From NCBI RefSeq assembly GCF_030766935.1, contig NZ_JASERL010000001.1:868001-932000 (forward strand): DNA of 64,000 bases. The letters run 5' to 3'. A program made the position numbers and the translations under genes. How positions within the stretch are numbered: position 1 is the stretch's first letter; each line of letters begins with the position of its first letter. Shown here one piece after another: positions 8,152-16,024 of the stretch. The stretch comes from Streptomyces sp. KL109B. Its GTDB lineage: Bacteria; Actinomycetota; Actinomycetes; Streptomycetales; Streptomycetaceae. A model generated the notes under the pieces. The model ran no database searches. It saw nothing but the letters and a program-made list of their open reading frames with translations, and was not told where the DNA came from.

Positions 8152-9482
8152 CACAGCACCGCCACATTGCGGGCCGCCGCGAGCTTGTTGTGGGTGTCGA
8201 GGACGACCGGCGGGACGCCCCACAGGATGTCCTCCTCCAGACCGGCGACCTCGGTGATGAGCACGACCGCGTCCTGCTGCGCGAGCTCCACCACCGACCA
8301 GGGCGCCGCGGCGACCGGCAACCCGTCGAGCACCAGGTTTTCCACCAGCGGATCGTGGTACGAGACCTTCGCACCGGCCGCGCGAAGCCCGCGGATGACA
8401 TCGAGGGCCGGGGCGTTGCGCAGATCGGCGACGCCCTTCTTGTAACTGACGCCCACGATCAGGACCCTGGCGCCGGACAGCTTCCCGCCGCGCTGCGCGA
8501 GCAGCTCCTCGACGCGCTCGACGACCTGCCGCGGGCGCCGCTCCATCCGCTCGTGCGCGGCGGCCACGATCTCCATGCCGGTCCCCGCGGCGGCGGCCGC
8601 CTCCCGCAGGAACAGCGGGTCGACCGGGATGCACTCACCGCCGATGCCGGGCCCCGGATAGTGCGCGAGGAAGCCGTACGGCTTGGTGGAAGCGGCGTCG
8701 ATGACCTCGCGTACGGGGATGTCGAGGGACCGGCACAGGTCCGAAAGCTCCAGCGTGAGACTGATGTTGACCAGCCGGAAGGTGTTCTCGAAGACCTTGG
8801 CCAGCTCGGCGACCTCCAGCTTGGAGACCGGCACGACCGTCCGGCAGACCTGGCCGAACAGCAGCGCCGCCCGGCGCGTGCACTCCGCCGTGAGGCCGCC
8901 GATCACCTTCGGGGTGTTGGAGAGGTTCCAGCCCGCCGCGTTGCCCGGGTCGACCCGCTCCGGGGCCATCGCCACATGGAAGTCGAGGCCCGGCTCCAGG
9001 CCGGTGGTCTCCGCGAGGCGGGCCACCGCGGCGGCCGTGGTGCCCGGCGGCACTGTCGACTGCAGAACGAGCAGCGTCCCGCGGCCGATCAGCTGGGCCA
9101 CCGAATCGAGCGCGGACTCCACATAGTCGAGGTTGGCCTGCCGGTCACCGGTGACCGGCGTCGGCACGCAGACGATCAGCACGTCCGAGCCCGCCAGCTC
9201 ACCGGCTTCCGTGGTGGCGCTCAACAGGCCGCTGACAGCGGCCAGTTCGGCGTCCTTCACATCCGGCAGGTACGACTCGCCCCGCACCACCTTGGCGGCC
9301 CGCCCGGCGTCCGTGTCGAGACCCGAGACCCGGAAACCCGCGGTGGCGAAACCGAGGGCGAGCGGCAGCCCGGTGTAACCGAGACCGACGATTCCCACGC
9401 GCAGAGTGCGGCTTTCGACGCGTGTATCGAAATGGGTATCACCGGCTGCCTTCGCCGGGGTGTGGACCAGAACATCAGGCAT
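8151..9482 (-). CDS. UDP-glucose/UDP-N-acetylhexosamine 6-dehydrogenase
   Basis: NAD-dependent four-electron dehydrogenase oxidising C6 of a UDP-hexose to the uronate. It has 443 aa. The N-terminal Rossmann motif is GIVGLGYTGLPLALG, the catalytic lysine is in AELAKVFENTFR (about Lys229) and the catalytic cysteine in GGECIPVDP (about Cys284). The C-terminal UDP-binding domain includes VGVSYKKGVADLRNAP. The GGECIPVDP pattern is more like the WecC/UDP-N-acetylhexosamine group than classical UDP-glucose dehydrogenase, but this is a judgement by eye. The start is ATG 9482 with GGGGAG seven bases upstream. It is the first gene of the leftward operon, divergent from the MocR regulator. Confidence 0.9.
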   Translation of the reverse strand: MPDVLVHTPAKAAGDTHFDTRVESRTLRVGIVGLGYTGLPLALGFATAGFRVSGLDTDAGRAAKVVRGESYLPDVKDAELAAVSGLLSATTEAGELAGSDVLIVCVPTPVTGDRQANLDYVESALDSVAQLIGRGTLLVLQSTVPPGTTAAAVARLAETTGLEPGLDFHVAMAPERVDPGNAAGWNLSNTPKVIGGLTAECTRRAALLFGQVCRTVVPVSKLEVAELAKVFENTFRLVNISLTLELSDLCRSLDIPVREVIDAASTKPYGFLAHYPGPGIGGECIPVDPLFLREAAAAAGTGMEIVAAAHERMERRPRQVVERVEELLAQRGGKLSGARVLIVGVSYKKGVADLRNAPALDVIRGLRAAGAKVSYHDPLVENLVLDGLPVAAAPWSVVELAQQDAVVLITEVAGLEEDILWGVPPVVLDTHNKLAAARNVAVL

Positions 9483-9591
9483 TGTGATCTCCCCTAGAGG
9501 TGCTATGAATAAGGGCCGTTGGCGTGGAATAAGTAGGCCAGTCGGCAGGGAAGACCACCCAGACCACTGTGGGGGAGACGGAGCAGACCAG
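9483..9591. promoter_or_regulatory. Divergent promoter region with three AGACCA direct repeats
   Basis: The 109-bp gap between the dehydrogenase operon and the MocR gene must carry both promoters. It contains AGACCA at 9552, 9561 and 9585, the first two nine bases apart. It also has a second direct repeat, GAATAAG, at 9508 and 9528. Known MocR proteins such as GabR bind short direct repeats of this kind, so these are candidate operators. The assignment is inference. Confidence 0.45.
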
Positions 9592-10995
9592 ATGGCTTGG
9601 CACTTGTCGGTCCAAGTGGACCGGGCCTCAGTGGTACCTCTCACCGCGCAGTTGCAGAACGGCATCAAGGACATGATCGAAGACCGTGTCCTGCACCCCG
9701 GCGCACGGCTGCCCTCAAGCCGCCAACTCGCCCTGGACCTGGGGCTTTCCCGGTCCGTCGTGGTCGAGGCGTACGAGCAGCTGATCGCCGAGGGCTATCT
9801 CGACGCGGTGCGCGGCTCGGGCACCCACGTCACCCGCCAACTGCCCGCGACGGCGGCCGAGCCGTCCCTTCTGGACCCGAGCCCGGTGCCGGAAGTCCGC
9901 TGGGACATGCGCGTAGGAATAGCCAATCTCTCGAACTTCCCGCGCCAGGAATGGCTCAACTCCTATACGAAGGTGTTGCAGAACGTCGGCCGTGACGGCG
10001 TGGATTATCCGCCGGTGGCCGGAATCGCGGAACTGCGCAATGAACTCGCCGGCTATCTCGGCCGGGTGCGGTCCGTGCGCACCACACCGGGGCATGTGAT
10101 GGTGACCGCCGGCTTCGCCCAGGGACTCGCCCTGCTCGCCGCCTCCTTCCAGCATCTGGGCATCCATGAACTGGCGATCGAGGAACCGGGCCACAGCGGG
10201 CAGCGGCGCTTCATCCTCGACACGGGGCTGAGCCCGGTGCCGGTACCGGTCGACGCGGAAGGTCTTGTCGTCGAGGCCCTGGCCCGTACGGGGGTACGCG
10301 CCGTCCTCGTCACGCCCGCGCACCAGTTCCCGACCGGCGTCACCCTGTCCGCCGCGCGCAAGGCGCAACTCCTGCGCTGGGCACAGGAGGTGGACGCCTG
10401 GATCATCGAGGACGACTACGACGGCGAGTTCTGGTTCGACCGCAGGGCCAGGCCCCCGGCCCTCCAGGAGAGCGATCCGGAGCGGGTCGTCTACGCGGGC
10501 ACCACGAGCAAGGTCCTCGTGCCGGGCCTGCGCCTGGGGTGGCTGGCCATCCCGCCGAAGATCTTCCCGCTGATGGAGCGGGTCCGCTCACGCCAGGACC
10601 AGGGCTCCGACACCCTCACCCAACTGGCCTTCGCCGACCTGATGAGGGGCGGCCTGCTCGACCGCCATCTGCGCCGCGTCCGCTCCCGCTACCGCTCGCG
10701 CAGCGAGGCGCTGGCCGCGGCGGTGGGCCGGCATCTGCCGCAGGCCAGGATGAACGGCTCGGCGGCGGGGCTGCACAGTTACGCGCTGCTGCCGCCGGGC
10801 ACCGACGAGGCGGCGCTCGTACGGGGGGCCCTGCGGCGCTCCGTACTGGTGCGCGGCAGCCAGCAGTTCCGCTTCGGCAGCGCTTCCGCGGGCCGCCCCG
10901 CGCTGCTCCTCGGCTACGGCTCGCTCCCGCTGTCCGGCATCACCGAGGCGGTGGCGGCGATCGGTGCGGCGTACGAGGAGCTGGGGCGCGGTTGA
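9592..10995 (+). CDS. MocR/PdxR-type GntR regulator with aminotransferase fold
   Basis: Transcription factor with an N-terminal winged-helix GntR domain (about residues 12-80: LPSSRQLALDLGLSRSVVVEAYEQL) joined to a class I aminotransferase domain (about 110-460). The PLP lysine is present in YAGTTSKVLVPGLRLGW (about Lys307), so it can probably bind PLP or a PLP-amine adduct as effector. It has 467 aa from ATG 9592; an upstream in-frame extension to 9406 overlaps the divergent dehydrogenase gene and is not convincing. It sits head-to-head with the dehydrogenase-trp-DegT operon, which contains several PLP enzymes (TrpB, two DegT), and is the obvious candidate to control it. Confidence 0.9.
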   Translation: MAWHLSVQVDRASVVPLTAQLQNGIKDMIEDRVLHPGARLPSSRQLALDLGLSRSVVVEAYEQLIAEGYLDAVRGSGTHVTRQLPATAAEPSLLDPSPVPEVRWDMRVGIANLSNFPRQEWLNSYTKVLQNVGRDGVDYPPVAGIAELRNELAGYLGRVRSVRTTPGHVMVTAGFAQGLALLAASFQHLGIHELAIEEPGHSGQRRFILDTGLSPVPVPVDAEGLVVEALARTGVRAVLVTPAHQFPTGVTLSAARKAQLLRWAQEVDAWIIEDDYDGEFWFDRRARPPALQESDPERVVYAGTTSKVLVPGLRLGWLAIPPKIFPLMERVRSRQDQGSDTLTQLAFADLMRGGLLDRHLRRVRSRYRSRSEALAAAVGRHLPQARMNGSAAGLHSYALLPPGTDEAALVRGALRRSVLVRGSQQFRFGSASAGRPALLLGYGSLPLSGITEAVAAIGAAYEELGRG

Positions 10996-11021
10996 GGCGG
11001 CGGGCGCGGGGGCCGTGGCAG

Positions 11022-11705
11022 TTATCGGTGCGAGCGGGCGCGCGGGCCGCCGATCAGGCCCTGGGCCCGCGCCTTGTTGACCGCGTCGATGCGGGACACG
11101 GCGGCCAGCTTCTCGAAGATATTGCGCAGATGGCGCTTGACCGTGCCCTCGGTGATCCCGAGCCGGCCCGCGATCTGACGGTTGCTCATCGCCTCCGCCA
11201 CACACACGAGGACCTCGCGCTCGCGCGGCGACACCGCGCCCATGGACGGTGCGTGGCCCTGGTCCTGCCCGGCCGTGAAACTCCCGCGCGGCACCGAGAT
11301 GGTGACCTGGTCCTCCTCGTGCACGGCATTGCGGATGGCCGCGAGCAGCGCCTCGCGCGGGACGCTCTTGTGCAGATAGCCCCGCGCGCCCAGCTGCAGC
11401 AACTCCTGCACGAGCGGCTGGTCGTCGAACATGGTGAGGATGATGATCCGCAGGTCCGGGCACGCCTCAAGAAGGCTTCGCACCGTGGTCTTCGGATGGC
11501 TGTGCGGCATCTCCACGTCGAGGAGCAGCACATGCGGCCGGTGCCGCCGCACCAGCTCGGCCAGGCCGAGCCCGCTGCCCGCCTGCGCCACGACGGTCAA
11601 GTCGGGCTCGGCGTCGAGCAGTTCGCACAGCGCCGTACGGAGCAGCTGGTGGTCGTCGGCGGCGAGCACGCGGATCGGGTCAGAAGGAAGGTTCAGCGGG
11701 CTCAC
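11022..11705 (-). CDS. NarL/FixJ-type response regulator
   Basis: Response regulator of 227 aa. The receiver domain (about 10-125) has the acidic pair AADDH, phosphoacceptor Asp63 in LLLDVEMP, and the switch lysine in GYLHKSV. The C-terminal LuxR-type HTH (about 160-220) reads SPREREVLVCVAEAMSNRQIAGRL and GTVKRHLRNIFEKL. The chosen start is GTG 11705, giving a 26-nt overlap with the kinase gene; the frame is also open back to 11741. It is co-transcribed with the kinase upstream. It is probably pathway-specific given its place between the two biosynthetic operons, but no target is proven. Confidence 0.92.
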   Translation of the reverse strand: MSPLNLPSDPIRVLAADDHQLLRTALCELLDAEPDLTVVAQAGSGLGLAELVRRHRPHVLLLDVEMPHSHPKTTVRSLLEACPDLRIIILTMFDDQPLVQELLQLGARGYLHKSVPREALLAAIRNAVHEEDQVTISVPRGSFTAGQDQGHAPSMGAVSPREREVLVCVAEAMSNRQIAGRLGITEGTVKRHLRNIFEKLAAVSRIDAVNKARAQGLIGGPRARSHR

Positions 11706-12774
11706 CCGACGACTCCAGCAGCGGAATGGTGACCGTGACACGCGTGCCGCCGGTCTTGGTGTCGCTCGCGAACAGGATGGTTCCGCCGAGCAGTTCGACC
11801 CGTTCGGTGGCCGAGGCGATGCCGTTGGCCCGGCCCGCTGTGGTGACGACGGACGTGTCGAAGCCCCGGCCGTCGTCCTCGATCAGCGCCTGCACGCTGT
11901 AGGGAGCGATGTCGACCACGGCGAGGACGCGTTCGGCGCCGGCGTGGGCCAGCGCGTTGCGCAAACACTCCCGTACGACCAGGAAGACCTGGTCGAGCAC
12001 GTCCTGCGTCGCCCACTCCTCGCTGCCGTTGACCTCCACCCGTACCTCGGGTTCCTGGATCGCCATCGACTCCAGGAAGGCGGTCAGCGCCGCCTGGAGC
12101 GTGCCTTCGCTGTCCACCCGGCGCAGCTGCGTGACGAGGTCGCGGATGATGCCGAGCGAATCGGTGAGGGTCTCCTTGACGGAGCCGATCCGCGCCTTGG
12201 TCGCCTCGGGGCGCAAGTCGCCCTGCAATTCGTGCAGTTCGAGCTGGCGCAGGGCGAGGTTCACATGGTTGCCGAGGTGATCGTGGATCTCGCGGGCGAG
12301 CTGGCGCCGGCTCGCGGCGTTCACCTCGCGGACGGTGTTCAGGAGGTACGTGTCATGGCCGAGCGCGCCGGCCTCCAGCCGGTTCCCGATGCCCTTCTGC
12401 AGGGCCCGCACACCGGACTGGAAGCGGCCGATCTCCGAGGGCATCGCCGTGACCGTCGCGGTGAGGGCGTCGAAGACCAGGTCGAAGAGGATGATTCCGG
12501 CGCGGATGGAGTGCACGGCGCTGATGCCCTGCGTCGCCCGCTCCACGCCGAGTTCGGCCACCAGGTTGATCAGGGTGCCGCGTACCTTCGGCCGGCCCGA
12601 CTCCAGGCTGTCCGCGCAGTCCCTGATGATGCGCTCGGCCTGCAGCGCACAGGTCTTCCAGGTGGCTTCGTCGGCGGCCAGGGGGCTCTTGATCTCCTTG
12701 AGCCGTGCCTGGTATTCGTCCAGCAAATCCCGTGTATGAATCAGGAATTCCGCGGCGATCGATGAGTGCGGCAC
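11680..12774 (-). CDS. NarL-type sensor histidine kinase, soluble
   Basis: Histidine kinase of 364 aa with a HisKA_3 dimerisation/phosphoacceptor box (REIHDHLGNHVNLALRQ, His164) and a C-terminal HATPase domain (ECLRNALAHAGA, EDDGRGF and GGTRVTVTIP). No hydrophobic segment long enough to cross the membrane is seen. The N-terminal 140 residues form an alpha-helical sensor region with no family I recognise, so it probably senses a cytoplasmic signal. The gene overlaps the response regulator. Confidence 0.9.
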   Translation of the reverse strand: MPHSSIAAEFLIHTRDLLDEYQARLKEIKSPLAADEATWKTCALQAERIIRDCADSLESGRPKVRGTLINLVAELGVERATQGISAVHSIRAGIILFDLVFDALTATVTAMPSEIGRFQSGVRALQKGIGNRLEAGALGHDTYLLNTVREVNAASRRQLAREIHDHLGNHVNLALRQLELHELQGDLRPEATKARIGSVKETLTDSLGIIRDLVTQLRRVDSEGTLQAALTAFLESMAIQEPEVRVEVNGSEEWATQDVLDQVFLVVRECLRNALAHAGAERVLAVVDIAPYSVQALIEDDGRGFDTSVVTTAGRANGIASATERVELLGGTILFASDTKTGGTRVTVTIPLLESSGEPAEPSF

Positions 12775-12801
12775 GGACTCGACTGTAGTTGGCCCGATAA
12801 T

Positions 12802-12829
12802 TTGAGCTCACCCCCACCTTCTTGAGCTC
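12802..12829. promoter_or_regulatory. Direct repeat TTGAGCTC upstream of the two-component operon
   Basis: TTGAGCTC occurs at 12802-12809 and 12822-12829, exactly 20 bp apart (two helical turns), in the 144-bp gap just upstream of the kinase start. It is a candidate autoregulatory binding site for the response regulator; spacing and position are the only support. Confidence 0.3.
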
Positions 12830-12918
12830 GTTCACAGGATCATCACGTGGCGGGCTCGCCAGTGTCAACGTACAAACCTGACATCTCACATCGTGAACTA
12901 CCGGCTGTGGCTGCCCGA

Positions 12919-13623
12919 TCACGGTGGTGGCCACTGGAGGGTTCGTACTTCTGCCCGCGGTACGCGGGTGGCGACGGAGCCGACGTACCCCTCGGCGCAG
13001 TCCACCTCGTGCACGTACCAATCGGCCTCGTCGCCCGGCCTGCGGGCCCTGCGCACCCCGTCGGACCGCGGCTCGCCGACGGTCGCCATGTTCCTGACCC
13101 CGGAGCCGGCCGCCTTGCCCACGGCCTCGATCGCGGTCCACGTACGGAAGCCCGCGACCTCGTCGACGGGGCCGACGGCGGCGAGCCTGCTCCAGTCGAA
13201 GGGGCGGACGCGTTCGACGTCCACGCCGACCACCGCCGGCGTACGGCAGAGCGCGATGAGGGCCGTCGTGCCGGAGTGCGACAGGTTGAAGTCGAGGTGG
13301 GGCCAGGGGCCCGGCAGCAGTTCGGGGCGCCCGTTGCCGCAGTCGCCGCAGATCTCGGGCCGCGGGCAGCGGCGCGTGAAGCGCGGGAGTCCGGGGCTCA
13401 CGGCGAGGTAGCCGGCGAGCAGGGTGCGCAGCGCCACGTGCGAGGAGAGGTAGCGCTGCCGCCCTGCCTGGGTGCGGATACGGGCCGCACGGGCGAGTTC
13501 GGAGTCGTCGAGTACGAGGTCCGCCCTGTCCAGGGGGACTTCGTCGAGGGCGACGGACCAGACATGGATCTCCTTGTGTTCGAGGGCGTGGGTGTGCCGG
13601 ACAGGACTGCGCAAGGCATGCAT
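12919..13623 (-). CDS. Sfp-type 4'-phosphopantetheinyl transferase, compact variant
   Basis: Transfers phosphopantetheine from CoA to carrier-protein serines; it would activate the two ACPs and the NRPS PCP of this cluster. The Mg-binding Asp/Glu pair is in GVDVERVRPF, and the C-terminal motif reads FRTWTAIEAVGKAAGSGV (Glu and Lys kept). Between these motifs only about 20 residues occur, whereas Sfp has roughly 40, so the usual helix with FF..xE is largely missing. A Cys-rich piece (RRCPRPEICGDCGNGRPEL) lies in the N-half and resembles other actinomycete PPTases. I chose ATG 13623; a TTG further upstream (13662) is possible. Confidence 0.85.
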   Translation of the reverse strand: MHALRSPVRHTHALEHKEIHVWSVALDEVPLDRADLVLDDSELARAARIRTQAGRQRYLSSHVALRTLLAGYLAVSPGLPRFTRRCPRPEICGDCGNGRPELLPGPWPHLDFNLSHSGTTALIALCRTPAVVGVDVERVRPFDWSRLAAVGPVDEVAGFRTWTAIEAVGKAAGSGVRNMATVGEPRSDGVRRARRPGDEADWYVHEVDCAEGYVGSVATRVPRAEVRTLQWPPP

Positions 13624-13819
13624 GGAGGCTTCCCGGGGGTCGGAACGGACCAGGGCTGCCAACGGCCCTGCACGGGAAGCGGGAGTGCCGCGTCGGGCGG
13701 CGTCCGCTGTTCAGCAGCCAAGCGCAGGCGGGCGGCGGGTGAGCGGACCACTTGGACGACGGTCCGGCGTACCGCCGCGGGAATTCGCTGCCTTTACGCA
13801 ATCGGCCGCGTAATCGCCA

Positions 13820-13835
13820 TACCTCCATAGAGGTA
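13820..13835. promoter_or_regulatory. Candidate butyrolactone-receptor operator (ARE) upstream of the assembly-line operon
   Basis: The perfect inverted repeat TACCTC-CATA-GAGGTA fits ACCT-N6-AGGT, the same core and spacing seen at 33768-33781 and 37995-38018. It lies 58 bp upstream of the prenyltransferase start, in the 269-bp divergent gap with the PPTase gene. Confidence 0.5.
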
Positions 13836-13892
13836 CCAGTGGCACAAATGCTGGACAGTGCACGCCACTTGATTCTGCCTAAACTCCGGGTC

Positions 13893-14834
13893 ATGGCGAA
13901 TGTGACGGCCCTTCCCGGGGCCCGCAACACATCAAGTGCCCCTTCTCCCGGTATGGCGAGGCTGCTGCTTCTCGGTCTCAAGGAAGCGCGCCCCGCGGTT
14001 CTTGTCGCTTTTCAGCTGCGCTATACATCCGGAATAGTGCTCGCCGTTTCCGCGTCCGCGGGAACCACGGACAAGCCCGTGATCCAGGCGGGGCTCGGCG
14101 CCTTCTCCTGGTTCTGCGCGATCCTCTACACGTATCTGCGCAACGGTCTCGAGGACCTGCACGAGGACCGTGTGAACGGTTCGACGAGGCCGCTGGCCTC
14201 GGGGCAGCTGTCGCGGCGCGCCGCCCTGACCATGGCGTACGGGGCCCTGGCCGCCGCACTGGTCGCCGCCGCGGCGGCGGGCCCCGCCCCCCTGATCCTG
14301 TGCGCCGTGCTGCTGTTCCTCGGGCACGCCTACTCCGCGCCGCCCTTCGCCTGGAAGAACCGCACGTCGGCCGCGATGGGCGTGGTCCTCGCCTCCGGCC
14401 TGCTCACCTACTGCGCGGGCCCCGCGGCCCTCGGCGTACCGGTGTACGCCCCCGGACTGCTCGTGATGAGCGCGGGCATGTCGCTGTGGATGGCGCTGGT
14501 CGGCGCGGTCGCCAAGGACCTGTCGGACATCGCGGGCGACGCGGCGGCAGGGCGCCGCACCTGGGCGGTCACCCTTGGCGAGCGGCGCACGCGGCTACTT
14601 GTCGCGGCGGGCGCGCTCGCCGTCGGTGCCGGCTTCACCGGTGCGGCGCTGCGCTGGGCGCCCGGCCTGCTGCCGACGGCGGTGGTGATGCTCGTGGGCG
14701 GTGCGGTGCTCGCCGCCGTGGCACTCGCGGACGGCGCGGCCGCATCGCGGCGCGCGGGACGCCGCCCGTACCGCGTCTTCATGGTCACCCAGCACCTGGC
14801 GCATCTGTCGCTGCTCGCGCAGGCCGCGGTCTGA
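13893..14834 (+). CDS. UbiA-family membrane prenyltransferase
   Basis: Integral membrane enzyme transferring a prenyl group from a diphosphate to an acceptor. The first Asp-rich site is in YLRNGLEDLHEDRVNGSTRPL and the second in VGAVAKDLSDIAGDAAAG; several hydrophobic helices fill the rest (about 313 aa). The start at ATG 13893 is tentative (weak ribosome site; ATG 13848 is also in frame). It opens the rightward operon with an ARE-like palindrome upstream. In this context it may prenylate an indole, a quinoid or an aminosugar-derived acceptor, but a menaquinone- or lipid-type role cannot be excluded. Confidence 0.82.
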   Translation: MANVTALPGARNTSSAPSPGMARLLLLGLKEARPAVLVAFQLRYTSGIVLAVSASAGTTDKPVIQAGLGAFSWFCAILYTYLRNGLEDLHEDRVNGSTRPLASGQLSRRAALTMAYGALAAALVAAAAAGPAPLILCAVLLFLGHAYSAPPFAWKNRTSAAMGVVLASGLLTYCAGPAALGVPVYAPGLLVMSAGMSLWMALVGAVAKDLSDIAGDAAAGRRTWAVTLGERRTRLLVAAGALAVGAGFTGAALRWAPGLLPTAVVMLVGGAVLAAVALADGAAASRRAGRRPYRVFMVTQHLAHLSLLAQAAV

Positions 14835-14965
14835 AGCGGCGTATCCGGAAGAGGGATTCACCCCCTCCTAAAGAAACAATCGCGTACCACTGACGTGCAG
14901 TTTCCCTGGATTGTCCGCGGATCGTTCTGCTCTCATGGAATGGCGGTAAGGATCGGCCAGAACCT

Positions 14966-14994
14966 CGAATTCCGGTGAGAATCCCGAATTCCGG
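14966..14994. promoter_or_regulatory. Direct repeat CGAATTCCGG between prenyltransferase and transacylase genes
   Basis: CGAATTCCGG at 14966-14975 and 14985-14994, spaced 19 bp, just ahead of the transacylase ribosome site in a 196-bp gap. It may mark an internal promoter or operator. Only repetition and location support this. Confidence 0.3.
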
Positions 14995-15030
14995 AAAGAA
15001 GCGGCTGGAGCGCGAAAGGAGAACGACACG

Positions 15031-15969
15031 ATGGCGACTGCCCGACTGGCGCTGATGTTTCCGGGACAGGGGGCACAGCGACCCGGCATGGGTCTGCCCT
15101 GGACCCGCAGCTTCGGCTGGACGGTGGTGGACGAGGCCTCCGAGGCGGCGGGGCGTGATGTTTCCGCGCTGCTTCTGGGGGCCGACGCCGAGACGCTGCG
15201 GCGCACCGACAATGCCCAACTCGCCACGTTCACCCTCGCGTTGGTGGCGCTCACCGAACTGCGCAAGGAGCACCCCCTGGTCGCCCTGCCGGGCGCCTGC
15301 GCCGGACACAGCCTGGGCGAGTACACGGCGCTCGTCGCCGCCGGCATCCTCGATCCGCAGGACGCGGTGCGCCTGATCGTGGCGCGCGGCAAGGCGATGC
15401 GGGCGGCGGGCGAGCGAAGCCCCGGCGCCATGACCGCCGTGCTCGGCCTGAGCCCGGTGCGGGTCGAGGCCCTCACCGACGAGCTCAGGGCCGACGGCGG
15501 ACAGGTGTGGGTGGCGAACCACAACGCGCCGCGGCAGACCGTGATCGCCGGAGTGGCCGCGGACGTCGAGCGCTGCGCGGAGGCGGCGAAGGCCGCCGGC
15601 GCCGCGAGGCTCGTGCCGCTCACGGTCGGCGGTGCCTTCCACACGCCGCTGATGTCCGAGGCCGCCGAGGAATTCCAAGAGGCCCTCGCCGCGGTGCGGT
15701 TCATGCCCGGACACACCCCGGTCGTCGCCGACGTGGACGCCCGCCCGCACCGCGGCGGCCCGCACTGGGCGGACCTCCTGCACCGGCAGATCACCGCACC
15801 GGTCCGCTGGACCCAGGTGCTCATCACGCTCACCACGGAACTGGCCTGCGACCGCCTCCTGGAGATCGGCCCGGGCAAGACCCTGACCGGGCTCGCCAAG
15901 CAGACGGTCCCCGCCGTGTCCCGCGAGAACTTCACCGACCCGCACGCCGAGCTCACAGCGGCGGCGTAA
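15031..15969 (+). CDS. Malonyl-CoA:ACP transacylase (FabD-like)
   Basis: Loads malonyl (or a related) extender from CoA onto a carrier protein. It has 312 aa with the oxyanion motif FPGQGAQRPGMG, nucleophile Ser94 in GHSLGEY and catalytic His204 in GGAFHTPLM. GAFH rather than YASH/HAFH leaves extender choice open, though malonyl is usual for stand-alone FabD types. The start ATG 15031 has AAAGGAGAA upstream. The presence of a dedicated transacylase beside KASIII, KASII and ACPs says the pathway runs its own small fatty-acid/polyketide line. Confidence 0.93.
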   Translation: MATARLALMFPGQGAQRPGMGLPWTRSFGWTVVDEASEAAGRDVSALLLGADAETLRRTDNAQLATFTLALVALTELRKEHPLVALPGACAGHSLGEYTALVAAGILDPQDAVRLIVARGKAMRAAGERSPGAMTAVLGLSPVRVEALTDELRADGGQVWVANHNAPRQTVIAGVAADVERCAEAAKAAGAARLVPLTVGGAFHTPLMSEAAEEFQEALAAVRFMPGHTPVVADVDARPHRGGPHWADLLHRQITAPVRWTQVLITLTTELACDRLLEIGPGKTLTGLAKQTVPAVSRENFTDPHAELTAAA

Positions 15970-16024
15970 CCCCCCGTCCACCCGTCCCGAACGACCGAAC
16001 CGTCAACGATCTAGGAGTACTCGT

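Noticed and set aside
12840..12918. Possible tRNA-like folding in the gap upstream of the two-component operon
   Set aside because: No cloverleaf with consistent stems or a T-loop sequence could be drawn by eye.
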